A DNA stretch of 64,000 bases from Paragyromitra xinjiangensis (Eukaryota > Ascomycota > Pezizomycetes > Pezizales > Discinaceae): positions 310,001 through 374,000 of the forward strand of contig JBCAMK010000017.1 of the NCBI GenBank assembly GCA_038503065.1, read 5' to 3'. Below, piece after piece: positions 22,832-33,767 of this stretch. The notes below the pieces were generated by a model that saw only the letters and a list, made by a program, of their open reading frames with translations, was not told the origin of the DNA and made no database searches. The translations under genes and the position numbers were made by a program. Each line of letters begins with the position of its first letter. Position 1 is the first letter of the stretch.

Positions 22832-23074
22832 GTACTACGGGTGTAGGGGTAAGTCTGATGACAGGTGGCGGTGAAGCACTTTTCTCGAGGGATTCAAGCT
22901 CGCTATAATTTCATACTTTTACCAACTAACTTAGTTCGATGTTTAGCACATAGCATTCTTGATCCTTTAACATCTTTATCAGGTCTCTCAGGAAGATGTG
23001 GAAAGGGGAAGAGAATTGGAAACTCTTACGTGCACCGCCACCTATCATCAGACTTACCCCTACACCCGTAGTAC
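22832..23074. repeat. Young-looking MITE-like element G (243 bp)
   Basis: Terminal arms of 42 bp, 22832-22873 and 23033-23074, are reverse complements with one mismatch. They begin GTACTACGGGTGTAGGGG and contain AAGTCTGAT and GGTGGCGGTG. The central 160 bp is AT-richer and unrelated to the arms. The near-perfect arms suggest a recent insertion. There is no coding capacity, so it would be non-autonomous. The termini differ from those of the other hairpins in this window. Confidence 0.8.
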
Positions 23075-24009
23075 AAACGCGGGCATTATTACTGCCACGG
23101 AGAGGATAACCCAACCATGTATACACTAGTTAAGCTGATTGAGCGAACCCCCATATCCCTTACTGGAATACACATGCAAGCCCGAAGCACCTATTAAAGA
23201 CAAGACCAAAGAAAAGAGCATATACACAGAGCATATTAGGAAAGTAATTACTCCCAACATAGTCAACTCAAACTCGACGGGTTTCCTAGCAGATTTTTTT
23301 GGGGGGGTTAAGGTGGGTGTTGAGAGCACGAATGGGTCAAAACCTAATTTACTACTGATGGCGGGTTGGTTGGGCCGAGACTTGTATGGTATGATGTTCT
23401 TTACTAGAGCATCTAGCTCAAGTTCGTGTACGCTTTAGTAGATTATTGGCGATCAATTACCGTCAAGGGGTCTTAAGTATGGTGTACTCAACCCAACACA
23501 GGTGGTGTGCACAAGTACTGGGGTTTGGTACACTGGTCAGCGAGAGAAGTGTGCAACTCTCGGAACCAGTGAAGGAAAGTTGTGCCCATGGCGGTAATTG
23601 CGGGATTGGGGTATATTAACTGCGTCCCCAAGGTGCTCGGTTAAGAATAAACTAGAGGTGGTGCCCTACTATGCGCAAATGTGGAAGCATTAAAAAAAAG
23701 GTTAATTCACGCTAAATACAAGTAATACTTCGTGCGGTTCTTTCCATTGGCTACGCTCAACACCACTCGCTTTCCTACAAATAAAAGCAACTAGACCAAG
23801 ATTCCGTGATCATATGCAACAAAATGAATATAAACTGCCTTGCAGTCTATCTAGTTTCGTTCTTCACGGGATTATCTTTTTCCTGTTTTACAAAGTATCA
23901 GCTGTGGCAGTGTCTAACGAGTTATAGATGATCTTACAACGTCTATAGCTCTTGTAATCTTGTAGCCCGTAAGCTAGAAAAGTTTCGTTAGTAGAGATGA
24001 GTTCTTAAT
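23075..24009. other. Gene-free stretch
   Basis: A 99-codon plus-strand frame and a 67-codon minus-strand frame overlap at about 23130-23440. Neither shows family features. No gene is called. Confidence 0.4.
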
Positions 24010-24446
24010 TCAATTCTGAAAACTTACCCCAAAGAATACACTAAGAACGCCTAGAAGAGCTCCCAACTGCCATTGCATAGACCGAAGCCTACCATCGATC
24101 CGACCGCACTTATCCTTGAGATATTTGATTTCCTTTTGAACATCTCCTATTCCCTCATTTTCTCCATGGATGCCTCCTACCACTTTACCAATCTCTTCTA
24201 TTCTCTCCTGGGTACTTCTTATCGCCTTGTGGATTTCTCCTATCGTCTCATGGGAACCTCCACGGATACCTCCTATCGCTTTTTCGACTTCTTCTACTCT
24301 CTCATGGGTACCTCCTATCGCTTTTTCGATTTCTTCCATTCTCCCATGGGTACCTCCTATCGCTTTATGGACTTCCCCTATTTTCTCATGGGTAACCTTT
24401 ATCGCCTGATCGATTTCTCTGATTTTCTCATAGGTACCTCCTATCG
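24010..24446 (-). CDS. Repeat coiled-coil protein with C-terminal membrane anchor, last exon
   Basis: The minus-strand frame is open from a likely CAG acceptor at 24449-24447 down to the stop at 24010. It encodes about seven tandem 14-residue units such as THERVEEVEKAIGG, THGRMEEIEKAIGG, THEKIGEVHKAIGG and SHETIGEIHKAIRS. Fourteen residues are two heptads, so an amphipathic helix or coiled coil is expected. After the repeats comes a charged segment (EIKYLKDKCGRIDGRLRSM) and then a 17-20 residue hydrophobic end (WQLGALLGVLSVFFGV), which would make a tail-anchored membrane protein. An ATG at 24339 lies inside the repeats; the unit array continues upstream of it, so I think an earlier exon is missing. 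No upstream exon was found with confidence. Function unknown. Confidence 0.5.
24160..24446. repeat. Coding minisatellite, 42-bp unit, about seven copies
   Basis: On the plus strand, units like CTATCGCTTTTTCGACTTC followed by TACTCTCTCATGGGTACCTC repeat every 42 bp with moderate divergence. The period is a multiple of three and matches the 14-residue protein repeat, so copy-number change would preserve the frame. Confidence 0.75.
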
Positions 24447-24449
24447 CTG

Positions 24450-26286
24450 TAAGTATATGTGTGCTAACGGGAATTTCAGGCTATAGTGCAATGTCAGCAG
24501 GTTTCCGAAGGTATCACAGATGATACAATACATTTTTCTTCCCCGGCACGTGCTCTGTAGGCCAGCTCCTACCCGTGGTGCGCTCACGGTTACTCTTCAG
24601 TGACGGTCAGCTATGTTATTTTGTGACTCGCCACTTAGCGATACGGACGTACCTCCCGGGGTACACTATCCTGGGTGTTTCTCAACGGTTCTTTAGGGGG
24701 GGTTATGGGTTCTACGGTGGGATGTCGGTAAGGTGTACGGAAGGTGACCGGACTGCGATAGTAGTGGTTAAGAGTGCCTTTTGCGGAGATAAAAGTGCCT
24801 TTAGCGGAGGCAGCGTAGCGAGAGATATCACGAAGCATAGAGCTAGATATGAAGGGCATGGTGGTGTGAGGAGCTGTCCACAGTCGTGGAGTAAGGAGGC
24901 TCAATAGAACAAACTGATGATTGATTATTGCTTTTTTCCGTTGTTGCATAGGATTGAGGACAATTAAGGCATCCGTCGAAGTAGAGCTGACAGTTAAGGT
25001 ATCACGTGATGTCCTGCAGAAGAACATATCGCGATTGGGCAGCGATCGGCTGTAACCTGGAGGTTTGATTGGGGGTTTGTGTTTACCGTCGATGATAAAA
25101 ATATTTGGTGACTGGTGGATATAGTCAATGGTATAATCTGTAGAGCAGCTCCTGGGGCACCTTTCCTAGATAGGAATTCGCCTGCTCTAGGTTATGTCGC
25201 CCTAATATTTTACTATCAGTGGTGAATTAGGGTTTGATATATTGGCGCTTCATATTCGGCGGGCCTAACTATAACCGCATACAGCGCCAAAAAGGGGTAT
25301 GCGAATGGTACAGCATTTTTACGGTATTTTAGAAAACGCTAGATCAATTCTGCAGTGCTACGGAATTTATCAGCAAATGCAGCAGCGCTCTAGAATTAAT
25401 ACAGCATTTTCTGTGAATATCGTAGTAGACCCACCCCATTTTTTGGTACTGTAGGCTTGATCATTGACAAGTAGTCGTAATAAACGTCGTCAGCAAAAGC
25501 TTTTTTGTTATTCGGTTCATTAACTCCATTCAGCACTAAACAATACATACGCTAAACCTCTCCTTACATACAGTCCAGCTTTCCGCTATCTATTTCTTAG
25601 ACCTTGTAGTCCTTCGTCAACGTATGCTGCGTTGGCCTTCTAGCGCTGATTCCAGATTAACTTCAAGGATGGTTTGTATGGTACTATAGCACTTCCACTT
25701 AGAAGTCGGCATTTTACCGAGCTTGTACGTCCTAAAATTCATCAAAAGAGGGTAGCTGGCATACGTTCCTGCGACACGAGTGTGTCGATACTAAGGTCCC
25801 TCGTTGTGTGCGTTTTAGCCGTTGGTTGTGTTGCGAGTAAAATTCGTTAATTGACCTTAAATAAATAATAGGAGATATTACACAGAATCCCTATATAGGT
25901 TGTTGAGACTAGTGATGTTGGGTTTTGTAATTTTGTTCTCGGAGGCCAGAGTCGTGGACTGATGATTTGTTGGTGGGTTCTTTACTGTTACAGGGAGAGA
26001 TATGACGATGAACAGACGGTGTAGTTATGTGCTAGAGTTTTGCATGTATCTTTGAGGACGTTTTGAGCGGGGTATCTCTTATAGAATATTGCTTCATCGT
26101 CTCTGCCAGATTGGTAGAAGCTCGAATGAGACATGTTATTTTAATGTTACAGACATGAGATGGAAGGAAATGATAACCTTTATATGATCACCACCGCCAA
26201 AAGTAACATAAAATCTACAGAAACAAATCCGTAGCATTTACCCACCAAAACCACAACAACCGACCAAGAAACATGATTCCCCATTT
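24450..26286. other. Gene-poor stretch with a small fold-back
   Basis: No gene is recognised. Frames of 110 and 130 codons at 24575-25027 overlap on opposite strands without family features. AAGTGCCTTTNGCGGAG is repeated directly at about 24772 and 24790. A hairpin at 25321-25425 is listed separately. Confidence 0.4.
25321..25425. repeat. Imperfect fold-back H (about 105 bp)
   Basis: ACGGTATTTTAGAAAACGCT...AATTCTGCAGTGCT on the left (25321-25359) is matched on the right (25386-25425) by the reverse complement of a diverged copy that includes AGCGCTCTAGAATTAAT and GCATTTTCTGTGAATATCG. About three quarters of positions pair. CAGCATTTT also recurs directly at both ends. Probably an eroded hairpin element. 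Confidence 0.4.
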
Positions 26287-26886
26287 TTAAGAATGAAAGA
26301 CGATAAGACGCTGATCCTCGTAGAATCTGAACTGCCCACCAACCTTGGTAGTCCACTGACACTCATCAACAACCAACAAAAGAAACACAATCACATCAGT
26401 ACAATAGAGACAATAAGGTCCTCCACACATCCCAAGAGATGCAGTTCCTTCATTCTTCACCGTCGTACACGATGATCCCACATTGTTGGTCTGGCAGCAT
26501 ATCGGTGCGCCTGATCTATTGAGTTTGGACAGGGCGGCCAAAACATCTTTAGTCTCAGGACTACCTTTGGTAGTTTCACATTTGACCGGTGGGTCCCGAT
26601 AGTCAGGTTCGTCGGCTCTGGGAAGTAAAATTGTACCGTTGAGAGTAAGCATTTCAGAGGTAACAGCGGTGGTTTCTTCGAACTCAGTGGAGAAGGTGGA
26701 GAAGGTGGAGTGATTGACTCCGTTGAAGTATTTGAATTGGTAAACAGTACCTTCCGGGAGAGTGCTGAGACGGGTGACGTTTAGCTTTTCGATCCCAGCT
26801 TCGAGGTCGAAGGCAAGGTTGACGGTTGGGATCCCAACGACTAGAGATGTGATAGTCGCGATGAGGAGGAAAATGGAGATATACAT
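26287..26886 (-). CDS. Small secreted Cys-rich protein, 199 aa
   Basis: The first ATG of the frame is at 26886; the frame extends 20 codons farther upstream but without an ATG. This start gives a classic signal peptide, MYISIFLLIATITSLVVGIP, followed by a mature part of about 178 residues. It has eight cysteines, mostly in the C-terminal half (PICCQTN, SSCTT, GMCGGPYCLYC, ECQW), and four N-glycosylation sequons (NVT, NHS, NGT, NRS). The end VGGQFRFYEDQRLIVFHS resembles the end seen in a family of uncharacterised small fungal secreted proteins, as I recall. No enzyme motif is seen. A short hydrophobic run (DVIVFLLLVV) near residue 165 is probably buried rather than transmembrane. It stands alone in a gene-poor stretch. 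Possible roles include cell-wall or host/prey interaction, but this is inference only. Confidence 0.7.
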   Translation of the reverse strand: MYISIFLLIATITSLVVGIPTVNLAFDLEAGIEKLNVTRLSTLPEGTVYQFKYFNGVNHSTFSTFSTEFEETTAVTSEMLTLNGTILLPRADEPDYRDPPVKCETTKGSPETKDVLAALSKLNRSGAPICCQTNNVGSSCTTVKNEGTASLGMCGGPYCLYCTDVIVFLLLVVDECQWTTKVGGQFRFYEDQRLIVFHS

Positions 26887-28090
26887 CGTATACTTTCGTA
26901 TAAGGACCGGATGGAACTTTTCGAGTGGTTTCTCTGAATGATACAAGTGATGGGGTTGATTGGATTAATGGGCGTTGAGCAATCCATTATATACAAATCT
27001 GAAATTACATTCTATGAAAAATCTGACAGTACGCTCTCGTATCTAACCATTTTTACTCGCCCGCATAAATACTATTGATCACTGAAGCCAGAACGCCAGG
27101 GGCAGGTGTGTACTACACCTAGATAAACTGTTTTATGTAATCACTGCATTTATACCTTACGATTACTATATACAAAGAAAAAATTAATAGCAAATTCTTG
27201 TAAACATAGCCGGCAACCAAGACATCAGCACCAAAAATCCCGTCAGGCACAAGAATATACCATTCAGAAACTAGTTAGTCGAGCCTCGTACCAACGGAAA
27301 ATATTATCAGTAAAAACTGAGTGCATCAACCCCACCAACAGGGCAAAGAGTGAGAAGTAGGAGAGCGCATCCAACAAAATAAGTTCAGAGAAGCTAGCCA
27401 CCAGTAACGCAGGAACACCACTTGAGTAATAGGGTTTTATAGTAGTCTTTATACTATCTTTCGTTTACAGCTTTTGATCCCTGTTCACAGATTCACTTTG
27501 CATTACACCTTTCTAAAAAGCAAAATATACACTTACCAACACCAAAGCCCTACGTATTTAATAAGTAAAATAAAAATGGCATCGGCTACACATTCACAAC
27601 TTCTCACTCGCTATTGACACCACCGCCAAGAGCTCAAGTATCTTTTCCCCATTAGATATATATTAGTCATTAGTTTCCTCCTCTCACTAAATATTTATTT
27701 CTAGATAAAGTACACTAGTGATCACTCTCATTTCCCCCTCTAAAAAATAATTCGTTGTTTGAAAAAACAAGAAAAAAATAAGGATAAAATTACAGGAAGG
27801 AAACCAACCAACAAACCTTCCAAAAAAATTATTTAAACCGCTTATATGAAATGCCACGCGAAAATCTATCTATCTATCGTGATAATAACAAATCAAAACT
27901 CCCTACCCCAAGTTTTTGCCCCCCCAACCTCTTAAACGGAAGAATGTGGTACATGGAAAGGATGAAATCGCAGTATGCGATAGATACACACTACATATCC
28001 ATATAAACAACAAGGGAACCCTATCTATTCGATCATGTACAAACATTTTTATTCCCTATATTGCACGAGGCGTTAGATTCTTTGCACGAG
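26887..28090. other. Intergenic
   Basis: AT-rich, about 1.2 kb. It would hold the promoter of the secreted-protein gene and the 3' UTR of the NADH dehydrogenase gene. (ATCT)n is present at about 27866-27878. No gene seen. Confidence 0.5.
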
Positions 28091-30171
28091 TTAGGGAGCC
28101 GGTGGAAGAAAATCTGACCTCGAGACGTCACGGCCAAAGACCTTGACCTTAACCCAGTCCATGAACACCAGGATACGATTTCTTGTGCTGAAGCACATGG
28201 ACAGATATGCCGACCTCCAGAAAAGGTAGGTCAGGGAACCACCGGAAGCAAGCTTAAAACGGAACGTTCGAGTCAGCAAGTAGTAATTAAGGAGGGACCA
28301 GACTACATACGTTTCCATTAAACCAAGTGATATCAGCGACGGCCCTCTCCATACCAATGTAGGCCAATGATCCCTGGTGAGAATACTCAAAGGGTGACAG
28401 TTGCTTGATCTTTCTAATCGACTTGCTCTTCTTCTGAATCTCCTTCTCCAGAGTATCCTTATCTTCAGCATCTTTAGCTTCCTGAGAAAGAGCATCCAAG
28501 TGATCCAGCTCCGCCTCCAGAGCCTGAGTATTAGCCATAGTGTTGAAAAGACGTGCTAAGAAAGCACCCTGCTGAGAGGCAACCTGGGCCGTAGGGGCAT
28601 ATTTTGTCGCCGAGCAGTCTCCGAGAGCCCAAACACCCTCGGTTCCATCAACAACGAGGTACTCATTGACTGCCAAACCACGGCGGGAATTCTTCTGCTG
28701 TGGGAGCTGTGACATAAGGTCACGAACAACATTCCTCACAGCATTACCGGTCGCCCAGACAAGACATCCGTACGGGATGATCTGCTTCTCTCGAGTTCCG
28801 TCCGGCTTTGTCACCTCCGCTTCAATGTACTTATCCGTCACATTCTTAACCATAGTCTTAGTACGGACATCGATCTTCTCATCCTTGAATGTTTGCTCGG
28901 TGTATTCGATCAACGTCTTGCTAAACATGGGTAAGACCTATAAAACACCGGATTAGATATCTAAATGTCACGTGGTAACCAATAGTCCCGCTGATGACTC
29001 ACATTCGGGAGAGCTTCAACCAAGGTAACGTGGAAGTCACCGGTAATTCCCGGAACCCATTTCTTAAGATCGTCCTCAAAGAAATCCTGAAGCTCGGCAG
29101 CAAACTCAACACCCGTTGGGCCGCCACCAACCACAACCTATAAAAAAAACCGTAAACAACAACTCAATGCCGCACGAAAATGCACCGGAACCGAATATTT
29201 GCTCACCATGTGAAGAAGACGTTCTTTCTCCTCTTGGGTCTGATCCTTAAACATAGCGGTCTCGATACAGTCCATGACCTTCTTCCTAATCTTATGGGCA
29301 TCCGTAATCTCCTTCAAGAAGCATGCATGTTCCCTAACCCCCGGAATCCCTATATGATGCACATTTCCGACCCTCAGTCCTAATCCGAATAATATTCACA
29401 TGCTAGAGGTTACACTTACCAAAAGTTGCATTTTCGGCGCCTACACCAACAACCAAATAATCGAAGGGCACCTCGGTCTGATGGACATCGCCTTTTACGT
29501 CGGAAATATCATTGATAATGACGACCCGACGATCGTGATCAATCTTAGTAGCCTCGGCCTCGTAAAACTTAACAGATGCTTTCTTATGTCGGATAATGTG
29601 TCTCATCGGTTCCATGATACTACGATGCTCCACGGTCCCAGTCGGACAACTGGGCAACAGTGGAGTAAAGAGGAAAAAGTTCCGTGGTGAAATAACGATA
29701 ACATTGTAATTCTCAGTATCCAGCTTCTTCAGGAGCGCAACACTACCCCATCCAGTTCCTAAATCCAAAAGTCAAAACCCATTCGCCAATCCCTAAATAA
29801 CACCACTCCCAAGAAAAGAAAAAAAGGGTATCCTTACCCAAAATCACAAGTGTTTTCTTAGACGGATCAGGTTCGATCTGCTCCTTCGGGAAACGAGTCT
29901 CATAGATAGAATATGCCAACCAAAGTGTCCCAACAATTGCCAGTGAGTAAGTTCCCCTCCACGCATACCTAAGGAATCTAAACCTGCTCTTTGGGGGTTT
30001 CGCTACCGGGGCAGCAGCCTCAGACGCATAAGCACGCTTGAACTGAGACTGAACAATTTGGCGCTGAATTGACGGCCTGAAAGCCTGGCGTTGAAGAATT
30101 GAACGCGAGCTGCGCGACGCCAGTCCCGCGGCCGCAGGGACAGCTCGGAGCTTCAACACAGAAGACATCAT
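28091..30171 (-). CDS. NDE1: External alternative NADH:ubiquinone dehydrogenase (type II), mitochondrial, about 579 aa
   Basis: Type II NADH dehydrogenases pass electrons from NADH to ubiquinone without pumping protons; the external form sits on the outer face of the inner mitochondrial membrane. Exons 30171-29838, 29758-29420, 29349-29207, 29137-29003, 28937-28311 and 28252-28091 join in phase; introns are 58-79 nt. The first about 60 residues are Arg/Ala/Ser-rich ([20 protein letters not shown]), typical of a mitochondrial presequence, followed by a membrane segment ([17 protein letters not shown]). FAD-binding [18 protein letters not shown] is rebuilt across intron 1. The NADH-binding [19 protein letters not shown] begins exactly at exon 4. 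VWALGDCSA and the C-terminal [19 protein letters not shown] and [15 protein letters not shown] are diagnostic. The protein extends eight residues past the usual RDVSR end. A Lys/Glu-rich insert at about 455-500 replaces any EF hand. The external rather than internal type is inferred from overall likeness. Confidence 0.94.
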
Positions 30172-31791
30172 CGTGATCGATCCTTGCTGCAATATCACGA
30201 TGGTGAGGAATTGTCGTGCCAGACGAACGGAAAAACTGACGGGAGGCCGCTGAATATTACCTGTGTATAAAGTAACGGCGCAAACAGAGAGAGAAAAAAA
30301 TAAAAATAAAGAAGAAAGAAATGTTGTGCACAAAAAAAACAAGAGATATGAGTTGCAGGAAAACACGGAGCCCTCCCCCCCCACCCACCCACTACCCAGT
30401 GACGGTGTTGCTGCTTGCTGCACTACAGATCTGCCCTCCCCACGCGGGAAAATTTTTACCGGGAGAGAAAAAAAAAAATCTATATTTTTGGCACACTCCG
30501 GTCTTTTGAGAAACCGCTTCAGCCCGATAATTCCTCTCGCTTGTCGCCTTGTAAGCAGCGAAATAAGATAAACCCCGATCATATTATCTGTTTTCCCCCA
30601 TTTGTCTTCCCTTCACAATCTCACCCCTCGTCAGACTCTTTACTAATTTGCTTCTTTCTGATAAGGTCGTCGTTTTCGTTGCCCCCTCCAAAAATTCCGC
30701 CCGGATAAAAGAGGCTGAATCTGGTACCGTCCCGGATAAAAGGGAAGATCAAAAGCACGATAACCACCAGCTAAGAATGCTCCGTAGCATTGACGTAACT
30801 GCCCTCGGTAAGGGTTCTCCCTTCGCCTCGGCCGCGGAGAACATGAAAATACCCAACGATTAACCTGTCCCAGTGGAATCCGACTGCCCCCACCAGCTAG
30901 ACACATTCTAGAGCGAAGTGAAACCCTCACCTCACCGCTTTGCTTTTATCAGCTGGGATACAACAAAACCCTCTCTGTTTCGAAGCAAAGACAAGTTGTT
31001 TGTCGGTTAGACTTACCGTATTAACTGGTACTTTTGGAACCTGCAGTTAGGAGGAATGCTGCTCTTGGATTGGCTGAGCGGTGGCTCCCAGCTTGGATTT
31101 CGTCAACCAAAGAGCTAGGACTCGGCTCAAGTCGAGCTAGGTGCAGGCCTCGAAATGCCAGTCAGCAGGTACGCTGCTTGTTTGGGAGTCTGAAATTGAG
31201 GTTACCCTGCTGTGAAACCATCAAAACCTGGATTTCAACTTCAACTGCCTTTCACAATCATAGCTTATCACCATCGATACCAAAAAGCGCACACCCACAT
31301 CATGGATTCGATGTGACCGATCATTTCAAAGATTAGACAAAACATATTCCAGGCTTGATAATTCGCCTTTCTGCCTTTCAGCAGAAGTGTTATTTCTAAA
31401 GTAATCATACAGACAAATATTGACAAAGCCAGCCAACCCTTTACACAAGCATGAAAAAAAAACTCCGTTCCCTATGCAATCTCGTACGTAGCCTTAGAAA
31501 TATACAAATACCCACAAACAGCCAATTAACAGCAAGTACCAGAAAAAGCAAAACGGTTAATAATACAGAAGTGCGAAAAGAAACCATAGTAGCAAAATCC
31601 CTGCAGTGACAATACAAGGCATCCACTAAGGTTGGAAAAAAATAAGCCGCTAGGAAACGATCGCAAAAACAACAAACCACCCATCCAATGCAATGCAAGA
31701 TATCGAGGTTGTCCTTATTTCAGGAAATAGAATAACCAACACTCGAGAAGCGTAAAAAGAAAATCGAATAAAAGAAGTAAACTATAGCGCC
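30172..31791. other. Intergenic between NADH dehydrogenase promoter and cyclin 3' end
   Basis: About 1.6 kb. A purine/A-rich patch and a C-rich run (CCCCCCCCACCCACCCAC, about 30371-30388) lie 200 bp upstream of the NADH dehydrogenase start on this strand. Overlapping frames at 30195-30930 on both strands have no family features. The right half should carry the cyclin 3' UTR. No gene called. Confidence 0.5.
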
Positions 31792-33767
31792 CTAAAAACT
31801 GAAATCCGTATATGGGACTGGCCAAACTTGAGGCCAGATTTCGGTCTGCAAGTACGGAACGACTCCAGTCTTATATTCAGTGCGCGATTTCCCCAGAGGT
31901 TGATAATGCATTTGATCATAGCCGAGAACTGGGGGCTGGGCTGAAGTTGAGGGTGGAGGTACAAGAAGTGTATTTACACCACGAACAGGTCTGTACGGAG
32001 AATTCCGGTTGCCAAGAATCCAATTTGGAGAGTGTTGTTGCGAAAACCCCGGAGTGGTAGGAGACGATGCTGCAGAGTGATGGATAGAATTGTGCTGAGA
32101 ATAAGGAGACGAGTTTCGGGATTGCGAGTTATAGTTCATGTTGTGGTTGATCGGACCTGTGGAGATCGGGGAAATCTGAGGCGTAGGATGGGAATATACG
32201 CTCGCCATCGCACGTGTTCCTGGCAAAGGAAGCTGATTCGAAGGAACTGTGGATGCAGAATGATGTTGCGAATGTTGAGTAATAGAAGACGAAGGAAATA
32301 TATCGATCGACAAACGAGGGACATTCACGTTATTCGTTGGAGTAGATAAAGGAGTCAGCAGAGGGAATTGTGCCCCGGAAGTCGACAACACTGGTGCCAT
32401 AGACCGAGTGACCCTCTTTGATGGAGGTTGCATCCCAACCGTTGGCTCATATGGCCTTTTCCTCGATGGCGATTGAAAATCAGGTTGTGGCATGGGAGTG
32501 ATTGGGGAATGGACCGGCATCAAAGAAGGAACGCCAAGCTGGTAGAATGGTGGAGAAGAGCTATTCGAGGGTGGTGGAGACGGTAATGATGGCGGAACAA
32601 CCGATAGAGCTGGAGTAATGGGGGCTGGATTCCTACACCCAACTTCCATAGGTACCCTCTGTGCTTTGTCCCAAAATGCCCAAAACCGCCCAAGTGTTGT
32701 GTGCCATCCCGTCCATTCCTTATCTGATACGAACAAGCTATACCTCATGTTGCTCAAAAATTCAACCTCCATTATGTGAATCTCCTGCACCGAAATCCCA
32801 GAAACCTCCGCCCAAGTTTTATTCGTGTAGGTATTGTCGTCCAAGACTATCTCAAGTCAGCATAAAAAAAATACCGGAACTTTTAATGACCACTCACACT
32901 TATTCCCTAACATCAAGGCTACTGTGAGTAGCCTAAACTCACTTCCAGGTTTTCCCTTCACAGACGGATTTGATTTCTTTAACCTGTAAATAAAGAGCAA
33001 AGCGAGTAATATAACGTTCTGAGAAACCTGAGTAGTCGACAAAATTGTGGTAACCCATTTGCGGAACCCAATGCTTGGTATAGCGTCGAGGGCAAGGGGA
33101 GCTTGAGGAGAAATTGGTGTCAACGACTCTACGACTTTCTGCAACACACAAGAAGACTCAAACCAAAACAAACAAGTAATCTAGTTGCTGTTAGATAAGT
33201 ACTCCCAAGGACTCAGCCCAAACAACTAACCTGCGCTGCAAACTCAGCCAAATTCGCCTTGGACCCATTGATTGTAGATGGAACTGTCATTGATGCACCA
33301 ACATTGCTCGTCGACTTCCTCCGCTGTTGCTTCTCTTGAAACGGCTGCTCAGTGATGTGTGCAACAGAAGTCCGTCTCGATGGAGGTGGACTTTGTTTCC
33401 GTCGTAGGCTGTAATCGTAGTTCGATTGAGTTGCTGTTCGACAGCTATCTAGCGATTTTGGTACCCCATGCCCAGCAATCGGAGGCTCAAGCTGCCTAAG
33501 CTGACCATGAGTGTGAGAATGTAAAGTACCCATATGACCTAAACTCATGTCTGGCGGAGGAGTCTGAAGTCCACGGTTCACTGAAGGTTGATATCTCGAC
33601 GGAGCCCCAGAGGATATTGAATACCTTCGTGCATTCGAAGTCAGGTTGGGTGGAGATCGTGGAGACTCGAGGTTTCTAAAGCCAGCTGGATGGTAGGAGT
33701 GCAAACCTTCAAGAGGTTGGTATGCTGAATGTGGATGCATGTGGGGTCGAACTGCGAGATTCAACAT
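31792..33767 (-). CDS. PHO85/CLG1-type cyclin, about 610 aa
   Basis: Cyclins of this group bind Pho85-like kinases and link nutrient state to cell cycle and polarity. Exons 33767-33231, 33138-32898 and 32846-31792 join in phase; introns are 92 and 51 nt. The N-terminal about 179 residues are Pro/Ser/His-rich and begin MLNLAVRPHMHPHSAYQP. The cyclin box spans about residues 180-300: VVESLTPISPQAPLALDAIP, VILLALLFIYRLKKSNP, SEFRLLTVALMLGNKFLDDN and TYTNKTWAEVSGISVQEIHI, then MEVEFLSNMRYSLFVSDKEW. The splice of intron 2 uses a GTGAGT donor, giving NKFLDDNTY across the junction, which is the conserved form. The long C-terminal tail of about 290 residues is Ser/Pro/Asn/Gln-rich and probably disordered. 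It contains many SP/TP sites, which are plausible kinase targets (inference). Confidence 0.9.

Noticed and set aside
24635..25027. 130-codon minus-strand frame as the upstream exon of the coiled-coil gene
   Set aside because: Its first codon is not ATG, composition is unlike the repeat exon, and I found no donor that joins the two in phase.
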